Of a DNA stretch of 64,000 bases, positions 1-10,224 are shown piece after piece (position 1 is the first letter of the stretch; the number at the start of each line of letters is the position of its first letter). Position numbers and translations under genes: made by a program. The stretch lies in contig JHXJ01000002.1 of assembly GCA_000621765.1 (NCBI GenBank), forward strand, positions 124,001 to 188,000, written 5' to 3'. Source of the DNA: Ruminococcaceae bacterium AB4001 (GTDB lineage Bacteria; Bacillota; Clostridia; Saccharofermentanales; Saccharofermentanaceae). Under the pieces are notes generated by a model. That model was given only the letters and a program-made list of their open reading frames with translations, was not told the DNA's origin and ran no database searches.

Positions 1-648
1 CGTTTCGTCGTCATATCAACGGCTTTCGGAGTTGTGGAGAAGGGAAGCCCGGTACCGCTCGGTCATGCCTTACCCGGAGACAAACTCCTTATTACCAAGA
101 CAGCAGCGATCGAGGGAAGCTTTATTGCCGCTAATGAGCATTCGGATAAGCTCAAAGGAAAGATCTCCGATGAGTACATTGAAGAAGCCAGAACGTACGG
201 TAAATACATTTCAGTCGTTAAGGAAGGTACGATACTGGGACCTTTGAAGTCCTTATCAAGCGATGTGTCTTTTGGAGGATTCCCGAGATCTGCCGTTAAC
301 CTCATGCATGATGTCACTGAGGGCGGCGTTGAAGGTGCTGCTTTTGAGATGGCTGATTTCTCAAAAGTTGGTGTTACGCTCGACCAGCGTCTCGTGCCTT
401 TTACGGACTGCTCTAGAGCGATCTGCGAGGTTTTGGGCCTTGATCCTTTCAGGCTGATCTCCTCCGGCGCATTGATGATCGCTTCATCTGAGCCTGACCG
501 TGTAATCGAAGCTTTGGCTACCGAGGGCATCAAGGCTACAGTAATCGGAGAGTTCACAGAGCTTTCCGAGGGTACGAAAACTATCGGATTAGACGGCACA
601 ATCAAACAAATGCCGGCCCCTTCAGCAGACGAAATATATAAAATTTAA
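1..648 (+). CDS. AIR synthase-related protein (HypE/ThiL-like), 5' end outside window
   Basis: The reading frame is open from base 1 to the TAA at 646-648, so the N-terminus is missing. The visible 215 residues are the C-terminal half of the PurM/HypE/ThiL ATP-binding superfamily. Signatures seen are HDVTEGGVEGAAFEMA, typical of HypE-like proteins, and LDPFRLISSGALMIA, followed by a short beta-rich end. Members of the superfamily phosphorylate or activate small substrates, but this 'AIR synthase-related' subgroup has no agreed function. No hydrogenase maturation genes are visible nearby, so I do not call it hypE. It is followed after 82 bases by glyA, which has its own TATAAT-like box at 682-687 and a good ribosome binding site. 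Family assignment is fairly secure; the substrate is unknown. Confidence 0.7.
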   Translation, partial: RFVVISTAFGVVEKGSPVPLGHALPGDKLLITKTAAIEGSFIAANEHSDKLKGKISDEYIEEARTYGKYISVVKEGTILGPLKSLSSDVSFGGFPRSAVNLMHDVTEGGVEGAAFEMADFSKVGVTLDQRLVPFTDCSRAICEVLGLDPFRLISSGALMIASSEPDRVIEALATEGIKATVIGEFTELSEGTKTIGLDGTIKQMPAPSADEIYKI

Positions 649-730
649 TGAATCCTTTTTCGCTTGATTGAACAGTGTCCGTATAATAAAATATAGCGCG
701 TGAATTATTATTCCAGGAGGAATTTGATAT

Positions 731-1972
731 ATGTACGACCACATTAAGGCTGAAGATTCTGAAGTCTATTCTGCAATTATGCAGGAGATCGGACGTCAGA
801 GAAACAAGATCGAGCTTATCGCATCTGAGAACATGGTTTCTGAGGCAGTTTTAGAAGCTGCAGGTTCTCCTTTGACAAACAAGTACGCTGAGGGTTATCC
901 GGGAAAGCGTTATTACGGCGGATGCGAGTATGTGGACATCGTTGAGCAGCTCGCAATCGACAGAGCTAAGCAGCTCTTCGGCGCTGAACACGTTAACGTA
1001 CAGCCTCACTCCGGTGCACAGGCTAACACGGCAGTTTACTTTGCTATCCTCGAACCCGGCGATACGATCCTTGGTCTTGACCTTTCTCACGGTGGTCACC
1101 TTACACACGGTATGAAGATCAACGTTTCCGGCAGAACATATCATTCCGAGTTCTACCAGGTAGACGAGAAGACACAGATGCTCGACTACGAGGCAATCAG
1201 AGCTAAGGCTCTCGAGTGCAAGCCTAAGGTTATCGTAGCTGGTGCTTCAGCTTATCCGAGAATCATTGATTTCAAAAAGTTCAGAGAGATCGCTGACGAA
1301 GTTGGCGCTTATCTCTTCGTAGATATGGCTCACATCGCTGGCCTCGTTGCTGCAGGACTTCACCCCAATCCGGTTCCGTATGCAGATTTCGTTACAACAA
1401 CAACTCACAAGACACTGAGAGGACCCCGTGGCGGTATCATCATGTGCAAAGAGGAATACGCTAAGAAGATCAATTCCGCAGTATTCCCCGGACAGCAGGG
1501 CGGCCCCCTCATGCACATCATCGCTGCTAAGGCTGTTGCTTTCAAGGAAGCACTTTCTCCTGAGTTCAGAGCTTATGCAGAGCAGATCATTAAGAATGCT
1601 AAGGCAATGAGCGAAGCGCTCCTCGCAAGAGGCGTCAACCTCGTTTCCGGCGGTACAGACAATCACCTCATGCTCATTGACTTAAGAGGCACAGGCGTTA
1701 CAGGCGCTATGCTCCAGGAGCGTCTTGACGATGTAAACATCACAGCTAACAAGAATACGATTCCTTTCGATCCCGAGAAGCCGACAGTAACATCCGGCGT
1801 ACGTGTTGGTACACCTGCTGCTACAGCCAGAGGTTTTAAGGAAGAGGACTTCGTTGAAGTTGCAAACATCATTGCTGACTGCATCTTCGACTACGAGAGC
1901 AAGAAGGAAGATTCTATCAAGAGAGTTAAGGCTCTTACTGATAAGTATCCCGTATATCCGGATATCGTATAA
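731..1972 (+). CDS. glyA: Serine hydroxymethyltransferase
   Basis: PLP enzyme that interconverts serine and glycine while charging tetrahydrofolate with a one-carbon unit (5,10-methylene-THF); cytosolic. The 413-residue length is normal for bacterial SHMT. Clear signatures are the N-terminal [15 protein letters not shown], the substrate-site region [13 protein letters not shown], and the PLP lysine K227 in [14 protein letters not shown]. The start is fixed by CAGGAGGA at 714-721, about nine bases before ATG 731. A TATAAT at 682-687 may be its -10 box, although no convincing -35 is seen. The product feeds folate chemistry also represented here by thyA and folA (30.6-32.7 kb). No reason to doubt the assignment. 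Confidence 0.97.
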   Translation: MYDHIKAEDSEVYSAIMQEIGRQRNKIELIASENMVSEAVLEAAGSPLTNKYAEGYPGKRYYGGCEYVDIVEQLAIDRAKQLFGAEHVNVQPHSGAQANTAVYFAILEPGDTILGLDLSHGGHLTHGMKINVSGRTYHSEFYQVDEKTQMLDYEAIRAKALECKPKVIVAGASAYPRIIDFKKFREIADEVGAYLFVDMAHIAGLVAAGLHPNPVPYADFVTTTTHKTLRGPRGGIIMCKEEYAKKINSAVFPGQQGGPLMHIIAAKAVAFKEALSPEFRAYAEQIIKNAKAMSEALLARGVNLVSGGTDNHLMLIDLRGTGVTGAMLQERLDDVNITANKNTIPFDPEKPTVTSGVRVGTPAATARGFKEEDFVEVANIIADCIFDYESKKEDSIKRVKALTDKYPVYPDIV

Positions 1973-2003
1973 TTCCAGGCGTTAAGCTTGAAGCTCCTGA
2001 CTT

Positions 2004-3305
2004 ATGGATAACAGTAAACCGTTAGCATACAGAATGTCTCCGCAGACGTTGGATGACTATGCGGGTCAGGAGCACATAATAGGCAAGGGCAAAATGCTCA
2101 GACGAATGATCGAGGCAGACAGACTGTCTTCGATCATTTTGTTTGGTCCTCCGGGAGTCGGAAAGACCGCTTTGGCGAGGGTCATCGCCAATACGACGAG
2201 CTCGAGGTTCGAGCAGTTAAACGCAGTAACTGCGGGCGTTTCAGACATCAAGAAGATCGTATCAGACGCTTCTAATCCGCTTCTTTCCGAAGGCCGTAAA
2301 ACGGTGCTTTTCATCGACGAGATCCACAGGTTCAATAAGCTTCAGCAGGATGCTCTTTTGCCGTTTGTTGAAGACGGTACGGTCATCCTCATCGGAGCTA
2401 CAACAGAGAACCCGTTTTTCGAAGTCAACAAGGCTCTCGTATCGAGATCTACCGTTTGCCAGTTAAAGCCTTTGGAAGCTAAGGACATCGTCAAGATCCT
2501 TAAAAACGCCATAACAGACAAAGACAGGGGCTTTGGCTCCATGGACGTTAAGATTTCTGACGAGACGCTCATTAAGATCGCAGAGACTTCCAACGGTGAT
2601 GCCAGAACGGCTCTGAACAGCATGGAACTTGCCGTTATTACCACTCCGCCGTCGTCTGACGGTTCCGTTGTCATTACAGATGATGTTATGAAAGAGTGCA
2701 TACAGACAAAGACGGTCCTTTTCGATAAGGACGGCGAATATCACTATGACAACATAAGCGCCATGATCAAGTCCATGAGAGGCTCGGATCCTGACGCTGT
2801 TATCCTTTATCTGGCAAGGGCGCTTGCCGCCGGTGAGGATATCGAATTCCTCGCGAGAAGAATAATGATATGCGCTGCTGAGGATGTAGGAATGGCCAAT
2901 CCCAACGCGCTGCTTGTTGCCGTTGCCGCATATGAGTGCGCGAGGGCTGTCGGAATGCCCGAAGCAAGAATCCCCTTGGCGGAGGCTGCAATTACCGTTG
3001 CGACATCACCTAAGTCAAATGCGGCATACCTCGCCATAGATAAAGCCCTTGATGATGTCAGGACATCCGATACGGGTGTTGTTCCTATGCATCTGAGGAA
3101 TGCTCCCGCAAAGGGCATGGAGGATCTCGGATATTCCGTAGGATACAAATATCCTCATGATTTCCCCGGACATGTGACAAAGCAGCAGTACATGACTGAC
3201 AAGACCTTAGGCAGGAAATACTATGAACCCACTGATATCGGGTATGAACGTAAGGTTATCGAATACCTTGAGTATGTAAAAAGGATGACCGGGCAGGAGG
3301 AATGA
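2004..3305 (+). CDS. rarA: Replication-associated recombination protein A (RarA/MgsA AAA+ ATPase)
   Basis: AAA+ ATPase of the clamp-loader-like RarA/MgsA/WRNIP1 family, which acts at stalled replication forks. At 433 residues it is full length. The Walker A motif FGPPGVGKTAL lies at about residues 48-57, Walker B is FIDEIHRFNKLQQD, sensor 1 is IGATTENPFFE, and the C-terminal tetramerisation part carries the family signature YKYPHDFPGHVTKQQY. The start has no obvious Shine-Dalgarno; the gene begins 31 bases after glyA and may be read from the glyA transcript. Its last codons contain the AGGAGG that serves the next gene, so the two are translationally close. Confidence 0.95.
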   Translation: MDNSKPLAYRMSPQTLDDYAGQEHIIGKGKMLRRMIEADRLSSIILFGPPGVGKTALARVIANTTSSRFEQLNAVTAGVSDIKKIVSDASNPLLSEGRKTVLFIDEIHRFNKLQQDALLPFVEDGTVILIGATTENPFFEVNKALVSRSTVCQLKPLEAKDIVKILKNAITDKDRGFGSMDVKISDETLIKIAETSNGDARTALNSMELAVITTPPSSDGSVVITDDVMKECIQTKTVLFDKDGEYHYDNISAMIKSMRGSDPDAVILYLARALAAGEDIEFLARRIMICAAEDVGMANPNALLVAVAAYECARAVGMPEARIPLAEAAITVATSPKSNAAYLAIDKALDDVRTSDTGVVPMHLRNAPAKGMEDLGYSVGYKYPHDFPGHVTKQQYMTDKTLGRKYYEPTDIGYERKVIEYLEYVKRMTGQEE

Positions 3306-3306
3306 T

Positions 3307-3840
3307 ATGAGAAAGATTGCGTTGCTTCTTGTCACTTTAACGTTTTTTATACTTGCTATTACCGGCTGTGATAACGGGATCAAGACAGATAACCCCGTAT
3401 CCATGGCTGAACTTAATACGGATTCCGTATATGTAGCCAGAGGATTTATCGAATCCATCTATTCGGATAACAGGGATATGTTCTATCAGTGCTATCCGGA
3501 AGGTTTCATCGATGCCATGAACCAGGCGGCAGCTACTGATGTTTTCGAGCAGTACAAAGGCGCCATGACCATCAGTGCCAAGTTTGTCGGCACTACTGCC
3601 GGAACAACAACGGAATATAATGTCAATAACGGTTTTGATGAAGCTGCAATGAAGTCCTACATTGCCTTTATTACAACGTTTGAATACTCTGATATTGAAC
3701 AGATCCGCATACAGCAGATAAATGTCTACTATAAGAGCGGTGACGAAATTGCCACCACGGATTTCAGCTATATCGTATGCAAGGCATCAGGTGCCTGGTA
3801 TCTGATCGAAAGCTACAACGCGGGAGAGGTATCCGCTTAA
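3307..3840 (+). CDS. Small predicted lipoprotein, function unknown
   Basis: A 177-residue protein with a lipoprotein signal peptide: basic start MRKIA, a hydrophobic core, then the lipobox ITGC (Cys about residue 21). The mature part is small, mixed alpha/beta and rich in aromatic residues. VARGFIESIYSDNRDMFYQC and the overall size suggest an NTF2-like or related small-domain fold, but I cannot assign a family. Start ATG 3307 follows an AGGAGG at 3296-3301, inside the end of rarA. The stop codon TAA (3838-3840) is immediately followed by the ATG of dtd with no spacer. It is probably anchored on the outer face of the membrane. It could be distantly related to the lipoproteins at 13.6-17.1 kb, but this was not shown. 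Confidence 0.8.
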   Translation: MRKIALLLVTLTFFILAITGCDNGIKTDNPVSMAELNTDSVYVARGFIESIYSDNRDMFYQCYPEGFIDAMNQAAATDVFEQYKGAMTISAKFVGTTAGTTTEYNVNNGFDEAAMKSYIAFITTFEYSDIEQIRIQQINVYYKSGDEIATTDFSYIVCKASGAWYLIESYNAGEVSA

Positions 3841-4287
3841 ATGAGATTTTGCATCCAGGTCGTAAAGCAGGCTTCAGTTGATATCGAAGGCAAAAGAGTC
3901 GCTTCGATAGGTCAGGGCATGCTCGTGCTTGCTGGCGTCGGTAAGGAAGATGATGAAGCGGTAGCTGACAAGATGATCGCTAAGCTCCTTAAGATGCGTA
4001 TCTTCTCAGACAGCAACGGAAAGACCAATCTCAGCCTGGCGGACATTGAAGGGGAGATGCTCCTCGTTTCCCAGTTTACCCTTTATGCAGACTGCAAGCA
4101 CGGCAACAGACCGTCTTTTACCGACAGCATGGGGCCCCAGAGGGCGGAAGAACTCTACAATTACATTGCCGATTCGATCAGACCTAACGTGAAAAAGCTC
4201 GAGACGGGCGTCTTTGGTGCCGATATGCAGGTCAGCCTGATAAATGACGGACCGTTCACCGTAATTCTTGATTCTGCGGCCATTTAA
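3841..4287 (+). CDS. dtd: D-aminoacyl-tRNA deacylase
   Basis: Hydrolyses D-amino acids (and mischarged glycine) from tRNA, a chirality checkpoint in translation; cytosolic homodimer. The 148-residue length is standard. Diagnostic motifs are the substrate-site SQFTLYAD, the GNRPSF region, and the C-terminal cross-subunit Gly-Pro motif, here NDGPFT where many homologues have N-GPVT. The gene abuts the preceding lipoprotein with zero spacing and has no clear ribosome binding site of its own, which suggests translational coupling. An upstream location next to rarA instead of the usual relA neighbour is mildly unusual. Confidence 0.95.
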   Translation: MRFCIQVVKQASVDIEGKRVASIGQGMLVLAGVGKEDDEAVADKMIAKLLKMRIFSDSNGKTNLSLADIEGEMLLVSQFTLYADCKHGNRPSFTDSMGPQRAEELYNYIADSIRPNVKKLETGVFGADMQVSLINDGPFTVILDSAAI

Positions 4288-4349
4288 CGCCTGTTTCTGC
4301 CATTTTCGTTCAAATTATCACGCGTTTGAAATATTATATATATATTATT

Positions 4350-4378
4350 TTGTTAAAATAGCGGCGTAGTGATAGAAT
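4350..4378 (+). promoter_or_regulatory. Predicted sigma-A promoter for clpX
   Basis: A -35 box TTGTTA (4350-4355) and a -10 box TAGAAT (4373-4378) are separated by exactly 17 bases. Transcription would start near 4385, about 30 bases before the clpX start codon. Surrounding DNA is AT-rich (runs of TA at 4333-4348), as expected for an UP-like region. This is a prediction from sequence only. Confidence 0.6.
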
Positions 4379-4415
4379 ATCATGACTACGAATTTAGTTT
4401 TTCAGGAGTGAATTA

Positions 4416-5741
4416 ATGGCTAATTCTAAGAACGGCAATTACGGCGGAGATTCCAGAGAAGTCTTGAGCTGCTCTTTTTGCGGTAAATCCGAGTATGAAG
4501 TTCCGAGACTTTTCTCGGGCGTTAACTGCTATATATGCATCGACTGTATCAGAACGGCTTACGGCATCGTAGCTGAAGAAGAGAAAGTCAATAAGAAGCG
4601 CAAGATGCGTAACATTAAGCCTAAGAAGCTTATTACTCCCCGTGAGATCAAAGACAAGCTTGATGATTATATTATTGGCCAGGACGAAGCCAAGATCGCT
4701 CTTTCCGTTGCTGTATATAACCATTACAAGTGCGTATATGCGGATCTTCCGACAGATGATACCGAGATGTCAGAGAGCAATATCCTCTTACTCGGACCTA
4801 CAGGTTCAGGTAAGACGCTTCTTGCCCAGACACTTGCAAAGATCCTCAACGTACCTTTTGCAGTAGCTGATGCCACAAGCCTTACACAGGCAGGTTATGT
4901 CGGTGAAGACGTAGAGAACATCCTTTTAAAGCTCATCATTGCAGCTGATTACGATATCGAGAGAGCACAGTCAGGCATTATCTATATCGATGAGATCGAT
5001 AAGATCGCCAAGAAGTCAGAGAACGTCTCTATCACACGTGACGTAAGCGGCGAGGGCGTTCAGCAGGCATTGCTCAAGATCCTTGAGAGCACGATCGCCA
5101 ATGTTCCCCCGAAGGGCGGAAGAAAGCATCCTAACGAAGAGTGCATTAAGATCGATACGACCAACATCCTCTTCATCTGCGGCGGCGCTTTTGACGGCCT
5201 TGATGAGATAATCGCACAGAGAGTTGAGCAGAAGCAGTACGGCTTCGGTGCAGATATCCAGTCTAAGGTAGACCGTAACAGCGGTTTCTATTTCCACGAT
5301 GTTAAGCCTGATGACCTTATGAAGTTCGGTCTCATTCCGGAATTCATCGGCCGTCTTCCTGTTACTGTCGCTTTGGATAAGCTTGATAAAGCTGCTCTCA
5401 TCAGAGTCCTTACAGAACCCAAGAACGCTATCATCAAGCAGTATCAGAAGATGCTCAAGCTTGACGATGTCGATCTCGTTTTCGAGGAAAGCGCAATTGA
5501 GGCAATAGCTGATATGGCTATCCAGCAGAATATCGGTGCAAGAGGTCTCAGATCCATCATCGAGTCAGCCATGAGAGACGTTATGTTCAATATTCCTTCC
5601 GAGAAGGATATTAAGCAGTGCATCATCAAGAAGGAGACGATCACGGACGGACTTCCTCCGGTGCTTATCTATAAGAACGGCACGCAGGAGAGAGGCTTTG
5701 GTGATTCATCCGCTTCAGGAAGCGCACTGGGCGTCAGCTGA
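4416..5741 (+). CDS. clpX: ATP-dependent Clp protease ATP-binding subunit ClpX
   Basis: AAA+ unfoldase that recognises tagged substrates and feeds them to ClpP. The N-terminal zinc-binding domain shows the paired cysteines C19/C22 and C41/C44. The AAA+ core has Walker A GPTGSGKT at residues 127-134, Walker [12 protein letters not shown], the pore loop GYVGED and the ClpP-binding IGF-type loop region (QYGFGAD). Length 441 residues is slightly above the usual 410-430 because of a short C-terminal tail. Ribosome binding site CAGGAGTG precedes ATG 4416. No clpP or trigger factor gene is adjacent, so clpX is separated from its usual partners; the next gene is a ROK kinase. Confidence 0.97.
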   Translation: MANSKNGNYGGDSREVLSCSFCGKSEYEVPRLFSGVNCYICIDCIRTAYGIVAEEEKVNKKRKMRNIKPKKLITPREIKDKLDDYIIGQDEAKIALSVAVYNHYKCVYADLPTDDTEMSESNILLLGPTGSGKTLLAQTLAKILNVPFAVADATSLTQAGYVGEDVENILLKLIIAADYDIERAQSGIIYIDEIDKIAKKSENVSITRDVSGEGVQQALLKILESTIANVPPKGGRKHPNEECIKIDTTNILFICGGAFDGLDEIIAQRVEQKQYGFGADIQSKVDRNSGFYFHDVKPDDLMKFGLIPEFIGRLPVTVALDKLDKAALIRVLTEPKNAIIKQYQKMLKLDDVDLVFEESAIEAIADMAIQQNIGARGLRSIIESAMRDVMFNIPSEKDIKQCIIKKETITDGLPPVLIYKNGTQERGFGDSSASGSALGVS

Positions 5742-5784
5742 TAAAAAAGTTTGAAATTCATTAATCACAAGGAGGATATTTACA

Positions 5785-6741
5785 ATGGCAGAATCTTATA
5801 ATCTTTGTCTTGATATAGGCGGCACAAAGGTTCTTGGAGTTATCTTCAATTCCAAGAAAGAAGTCGTGTACAGACTTAAGAAGAAGACTAAGGCCGGCGG
5901 TGATTCCTCCGAGAACGTTGAACAGGTAATCATCAACGTTGCAAAAGAGCTTATCAATACTTCCGGTATCAGGAAGAGCGACATCCATGCTATTGCAGCA
6001 GGCGCTCCCGGTGTAATCGACCAGGATAAAGGCGTTGTTCTTTTCTCGCCCAATCTCCCTTGGAAGAATTACAACATCAGAAAGCCTATCGAAGATGAGT
6101 TCGGATGCCCCTTCTATATTGGAAACGATGTAAATGTCGGTGTCCTGGGCGAGTACAAGTTCGGTGCTGCCAAGGGCTACAAGAATGTTGTAGGTCTCTT
6201 TGTCGGAACAGGCATGGGCGGCGGTCTCATCCTTAACGGCGAGCTTTATACAGGCAATAAGTTCAAGGCTGCAGAGTACGGTCACATGATCCTCGATCCT
6301 GAGGGACCTTTGTGCAACTGCGGTCAGAGAGGCTGCCTTGAGGCTTTCTCCAGTAAGCAGGGTATGTCTTCTTATATCAGACAGCAGGTATCAAGAGGCA
6401 GAAAGACTTCCATGGCTGAATTTGTCGAGAACGGCGTGTTCAAGTCCAAGGCTCTTAAGAATGCATTGTCTGAAGGCGATGCAGTCGCATGCGAAGCGGT
6501 CAACCGTGCATGCCACTATCTCGCAATCGCATCAGGCAACCTCGTTAATACTTTCAGCCCTGACGTGGTGGTTTACGGCGGCGGCGTCATCGAAGCAGTG
6601 GGCGACATCTTCATCGAGAAGATCCTGTCAGAAGTTGACAGATACTGCATGCCTTCTATCAGATCAACAGTAGATTTTAAGAAAGCGGCATTGGGCGACG
6701 ATTCGATCCTTTATGGCGCTCTCTCAATGATAAAGAAATAA
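5785..6741 (+). CDS. ROK-family sugar kinase (probable glucokinase)
   Basis: 318-residue ROK (repressor, ORF, kinase) protein without an N-terminal helix-turn-helix, so a kinase rather than a repressor. Seen are the ATP-binding DIGGTKVLG near the start, the catalytic region NDVNVGVLGE with its general-base Asp, the ROK signature around GTGMGGGLILNGELYTG, and the zinc-binding CNCGQRGCLEAFSS. It most likely phosphorylates glucose or a related hexose at the start of glycolysis; the exact sugar cannot be read from sequence. ATG 5785 is preceded by AAGGAGG at 5770-5776. It may be cotranscribed with clpX upstream and valS 24 bases downstream. Confidence 0.88.
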   Translation: MAESYNLCLDIGGTKVLGVIFNSKKEVVYRLKKKTKAGGDSSENVEQVIINVAKELINTSGIRKSDIHAIAAGAPGVIDQDKGVVLFSPNLPWKNYNIRKPIEDEFGCPFYIGNDVNVGVLGEYKFGAAKGYKNVVGLFVGTGMGGGLILNGELYTGNKFKAAEYGHMILDPEGPLCNCGQRGCLEAFSSKQGMSSYIRQQVSRGRKTSMAEFVENGVFKSKALKNALSEGDAVACEAVNRACHYLAIASGNLVNTFSPDVVVYGGGVIEAVGDIFIEKILSEVDRYCMPSIRSTVDFKKAALGDDSILYGALSMIKK

Positions 6742-6765
6742 GAAGTGAGGATATCAGATTAGTTT

Positions 6766-9420
6766 ATGGCAAGAATCGATTCAATCAGCAAAGCATTTGA
6801 TCCCAATGAGGCCGAGAACAGGCTTTATACAAAGTGGATGACAAGTAACTATTTCCAGCCTAAGGCAGGCAAGACGGGGAAGAAGTTCTCTATCGTGATG
6901 CCCCCGCCGAATATCACTGGTCAGCTCCACATGGGTCACGCATTGGATAACACTTTGCAGGATACCCTCACAAGATATAAGAGAATGGCAGGCTACGAGA
7001 CTCTTTGGGTTCCGGGTACTGACCATGCGTCTATCGCTACAGAGGCAAGGATCGTTGCTACTATGCGCGAGGAAGGCCTTACAAAGGACGACTTAGGCCG
7101 TGACAAGTTCCTTGAGAGAGCATGGGCTTGGAAAGCTCAGTACGGCGGAAGGATCGTTGAGCAGCTCAAGAAGATCGGTTCTTCCTGCGACTGGTCACAC
7201 GAGCGTTTTACAATGGATGAAGGCTGCTCAGACGCAGTTAAGGAAGTCTTCGTTAAGTACTATAACCAGGGCTTGATCTACAGAGGCGAGAGGATTATCA
7301 ACTGGTGCCCTCACTGCCTTACATCGATCTCAAACGCTGAGGTTGATTATGCTGACCAGGCTGGTCATTTCTGGCACTTAAGATATCCTTTCGAGGATGG
7401 TTCAGGATATATCGATCTTGCTACAACAAGACCTGAGACACTCCTTGGCGATACTGCTGTTGCAGTTAACCCCAAGGATGAGCGTTACAAGGACGTAGTA
7501 GGCAAGATGCTCATCCTGCCTCTCGTTGGACGTAAGATTCCTGTAATCGCAGACGATTATGTTGATATTGAATTCGGTACAGGTGCAGTTAAGATCACAC
7601 CTGCACATGACCCTAATGACTTCGAAGTAGGTCAGCGTCATGGACTTGAGGTAATCACTGTTCTTACAGAAGATGCAAAGATAACAGAAGATTATCCGAA
7701 GTATGCCGGCATGGACAGATACGAAGCAAGAGAAGCTATCGTTAAGGATCTCGAAGAGGGCGGATTCCTCACAGAGATCGAAGACTATTCTCACAACGTA
7801 GGTACATGCTACAGATGCGGTACTACTATCGAACCCCGTGTATCACTCCAGTGGTTCGTAAAGATGGAAGAGCTCGCTAAGCCTGCAATAGAGGCAGTTA
7901 AGAACGGTTCCATCAGATTTGTTCCTGAGAGATTCTCTAAGAACTACTTCAACTGGATGGAAGACATCAGAGACTGGTGTATCTCCCGTCAGCTCTGGTG
8001 GGGCCACAGAATCCCTGCATTCTATTGTGATGACTGCGGTGAGCTCATCGTTACAAAGGACGATAAGTGCACATGCCCTAAGTGCGGCAAGGAGATGAGA
8101 CAGGATCCTGATACTCTCGATACATGGTTCTCATCGGCACTCTGGCCTTTCTCAACATTGGGCTGGCCTGAAAACACTGAAGATCTCGCTAAGTTCTATC
8201 CTACGGATACACTCGTAACAGGTTACGACATCATCACATTCTGGGTATCCAGAATGATCGTTGCCGGTATGGCTCATATGAATGATGTTCCTTTCCGTGA
8301 TGTATTGATTCACGGCCTTGTAAGAGACTCTCAGGGCCGTAAGATGAGTAAATCTCTGGGCAATGGTATCGATCCTCTCGAAGTAATCGAGCAGAACGGC
8401 TGCGACGCCTTGAGATTCGCTCTCGTTACAGGTAATGCTCCGGGTAACGACCAGAGATTCCAGGAAGACAAGATCCTCATGGGCAGAAACCTTTCCAATA
8501 AGATCTGGAACGCCATGAGATTCGTTGTCATGAATACTGACGATGAATTCACACCTGATATGGTTGACGAATCCATCTTCACAACAGAAGACAAGTGGAT
8601 CCTTACAGAACTCCACGATCTCATTTCCGAGGCAACCGTTAACATCGACAACTACGAGTTCGGCGTTGCTCTGAGCAAGATCGTAGACTTCCTCTGGGAT
8701 TATTTCTGTGACTGGTATATCGAGATCACAAAGAGCAGACTCTACGATAAGGAATGCAAGACAAGGAACAACGCTATCTATCTCCTTAACTATGTATTAA
8801 GCGAGGCTATGAAGCTACTGCATCCTTTCATGCCGTTCATTACTGAAGAAGTATATTCTAATCTCGTAATCGCTGATAAGGCTGAATCCATCATGATCGC
8901 TGACTGGCCTGAGGCTGATAAGGTTCCTTACAGCGCAGAAGATGCAGAGATGATGAACACCATGATCGATGCTATCAGAGGCATCCGCGCGGTTCGTAAG
9001 AACATGGATGTTGCTCCTTCACGTAAGGCTCACATCATCGTTGTTACCCCGTCAGATAAGATCGCTGATATGTTTACTCAGGGTGAGGGCTTCCTCGAAA
9101 GACTTGCTTCGGTAAGCAGCCTTGAGACAAGAGCTTCAAAGGAAGGAATTCCTTCAACCGCTGTTACTGCAGTATTCGGCGGCGGCGAGATCTACATCCC
9201 GCTGGAAGATCTTATTGATATCGCTAAAGAGCTTGAGAGACTTGATAAGGAAAAGACCCGCCTCGACGGTGAGATCAAGCGCCTTAAGGGCAAGCTCTCC
9301 AATGAATCGTTCGTAAGCAAGGCTCCTGCGGCAGTAGTCGATCAGGAGAGAGCAAAGCTTGCGAAGTATGAAGAAATGTATGCTAATCTTTCAGACAGGA
9401 TAGAGGTTTTGAGCAAATAA
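6766..9420 (+). CDS. valS: Valyl-tRNA synthetase
   Basis: Class I aminoacyl-tRNA synthetase that charges tRNA-Val and edits misactivated threonine. The 884-residue protein has the HIGH motif as HMGH at residues 55-58, the CP1 editing insertion, a zinc-ribbon-like cysteine cluster (CDDCGE...CTCPKCG), and KMSKS at 526-530. A C-terminal coiled-coil arm binds tRNA (IAKELERLDKEKTRLDGEI and following). No T-box leader is present: only 24 bases separate it from the upstream kinase. It is therefore probably read from an upstream promoter. Confidence 0.97.
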   Translation: MARIDSISKAFDPNEAENRLYTKWMTSNYFQPKAGKTGKKFSIVMPPPNITGQLHMGHALDNTLQDTLTRYKRMAGYETLWVPGTDHASIATEARIVATMREEGLTKDDLGRDKFLERAWAWKAQYGGRIVEQLKKIGSSCDWSHERFTMDEGCSDAVKEVFVKYYNQGLIYRGERIINWCPHCLTSISNAEVDYADQAGHFWHLRYPFEDGSGYIDLATTRPETLLGDTAVAVNPKDERYKDVVGKMLILPLVGRKIPVIADDYVDIEFGTGAVKITPAHDPNDFEVGQRHGLEVITVLTEDAKITEDYPKYAGMDRYEAREAIVKDLEEGGFLTEIEDYSHNVGTCYRCGTTIEPRVSLQWFVKMEELAKPAIEAVKNGSIRFVPERFSKNYFNWMEDIRDWCISRQLWWGHRIPAFYCDDCGELIVTKDDKCTCPKCGKEMRQDPDTLDTWFSSALWPFSTLGWPENTEDLAKFYPTDTLVTGYDIITFWVSRMIVAGMAHMNDVPFRDVLIHGLVRDSQGRKMSKSLGNGIDPLEVIEQNGCDALRFALVTGNAPGNDQRFQEDKILMGRNLSNKIWNAMRFVVMNTDDEFTPDMVDESIFTTEDKWILTELHDLISEATVNIDNYEFGVALSKIVDFLWDYFCDWYIEITKSRLYDKECKTRNNAIYLLNYVLSEAMKLLHPFMPFITEEVYSNLVIADKAESIMIADWPEADKVPYSAEDAEMMNTMIDAIRGIRAVRKNMDVAPSRKAHIIVVTPSDKIADMFTQGEGFLERLASVSSLETRASKEGIPSTAVTAVFGGGEIYIPLEDLIDIAKELERLDKEKTRLDGEIKRLKGKLSNESFVSKAPAAVVDQERAKLAKYEEMYANLSDRIEVLSK

Positions 9421-9436
9421 TTAAGGAGGAGTTTTT

Positions 9437-10201
9437 ATGGCTAATGAACTCGAAAACAAAGAATTGATTGAGAAGCTGCCCAAGGAGGGGGTACATTGTT
9501 ATCCGGCTAATCCGTCAAAGATCACACGTAACAGGATTTTATCCGTTGTCTTCTGCGTAATCGGCGTATTCCTGGTACTTGTAGGTCTTCTTAAGGTCAG
9601 TGACAACATCGTCAAGATCGGATTGCTGGTTGTGGGCGGTCTCAGTGCGATCGTAAGTATTCTCGTATTTGCTCAATCGTTCCTTATCGCAAAGTATCGT
9701 GTTGCAGTTGACTACAATGAGAAGAATGTCGTTCTCAGATACCGTTACAGCAAGATCGCTATCCCTTTCGAAAACTTTGACGGAAGAGACGGTACACCTG
9801 ACCAGGCTGAAGCTCTCATCGACAAGAACTTCAAGAAGGACAAGACATACTATCTCGTTCTCGATGACGTTTTCGAAGACGCATGCTATCAGACATCTTC
9901 TACGGATCTTGAATCAGTTGATGACTTCAAGCAGCTCCGTGAAGAGTGCTTTGCAATCGCTGAGGCATACGGTGCACGTAACAGCAAAGATAAGGTCAAG
10001 TTCTACTATGAGAAGGACGAAGATAAGGATGTCGGCTCTACAGACCTTGACGCTCTGATCGAAGAGACAAGAGCAGAAAAGAAGGCTGACGAAGAGGCTG
10101 AAGCAGCTAAGAGAGCTGAAGAAGCAGCAGCCAGAGAAGCAGAGGAAGCTGCAGAAGCTGAAGAAACTGCTGAAGATACAGAGAAATCTGACGAAGAGTA
10201 A
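9437..10201 (+). CDS. Membrane protein with acidic Ala/Glu-rich C-terminal tail, function unknown
   Basis: 254 residues. Two adjacent hydrophobic segments at about residues 32-52 and 57-79 are likely membrane helices in a hairpin. A soluble domain of about 120 residues follows (IPFENFDGRDG, YYLVLDDVFEDACY), then a low-complexity tail rich in Ala, Glu and Lys from about residue 205, probably a charged helix or coiled coil. The arrangement (two helices, then a beta-rich domain) recalls YcxB-like or PH-like membrane proteins, but no family motif is clear. Start ATG 9437 has AAGGAGG 16 bases after valS; an intrinsic terminator follows, so it closes the valS unit. Confidence 0.75.
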   Translation: MANELENKELIEKLPKEGVHCYPANPSKITRNRILSVVFCVIGVFLVLVGLLKVSDNIVKIGLLVVGGLSAIVSILVFAQSFLIAKYRVAVDYNEKNVVLRYRYSKIAIPFENFDGRDGTPDQAEALIDKNFKKDKTYYLVLDDVFEDACYQTSSTDLESVDDFKQLREECFAIAEAYGARNSKDKVKFYYEKDEDKDVGSTDLDALIEETRAEKKADEEAEAAKRAEEAAAREAEEAAEAEETAEDTEKSDEE

Positions 10202-10224
10202 TCTTCAAACAAATTGAAATCAAT

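Noticed and set aside
63-605. Long open frame on the minus strand opposite the first gene
   Set aside because: Shadow of the AIR-synthase-related gene; no ribosome binding site and no recognisable protein.
9437-10201. Ribosomal or translation factor because of its Ala/Glu tail
   Set aside because: Two membrane helices and no factor motifs; the tail alone is low-complexity sequence.
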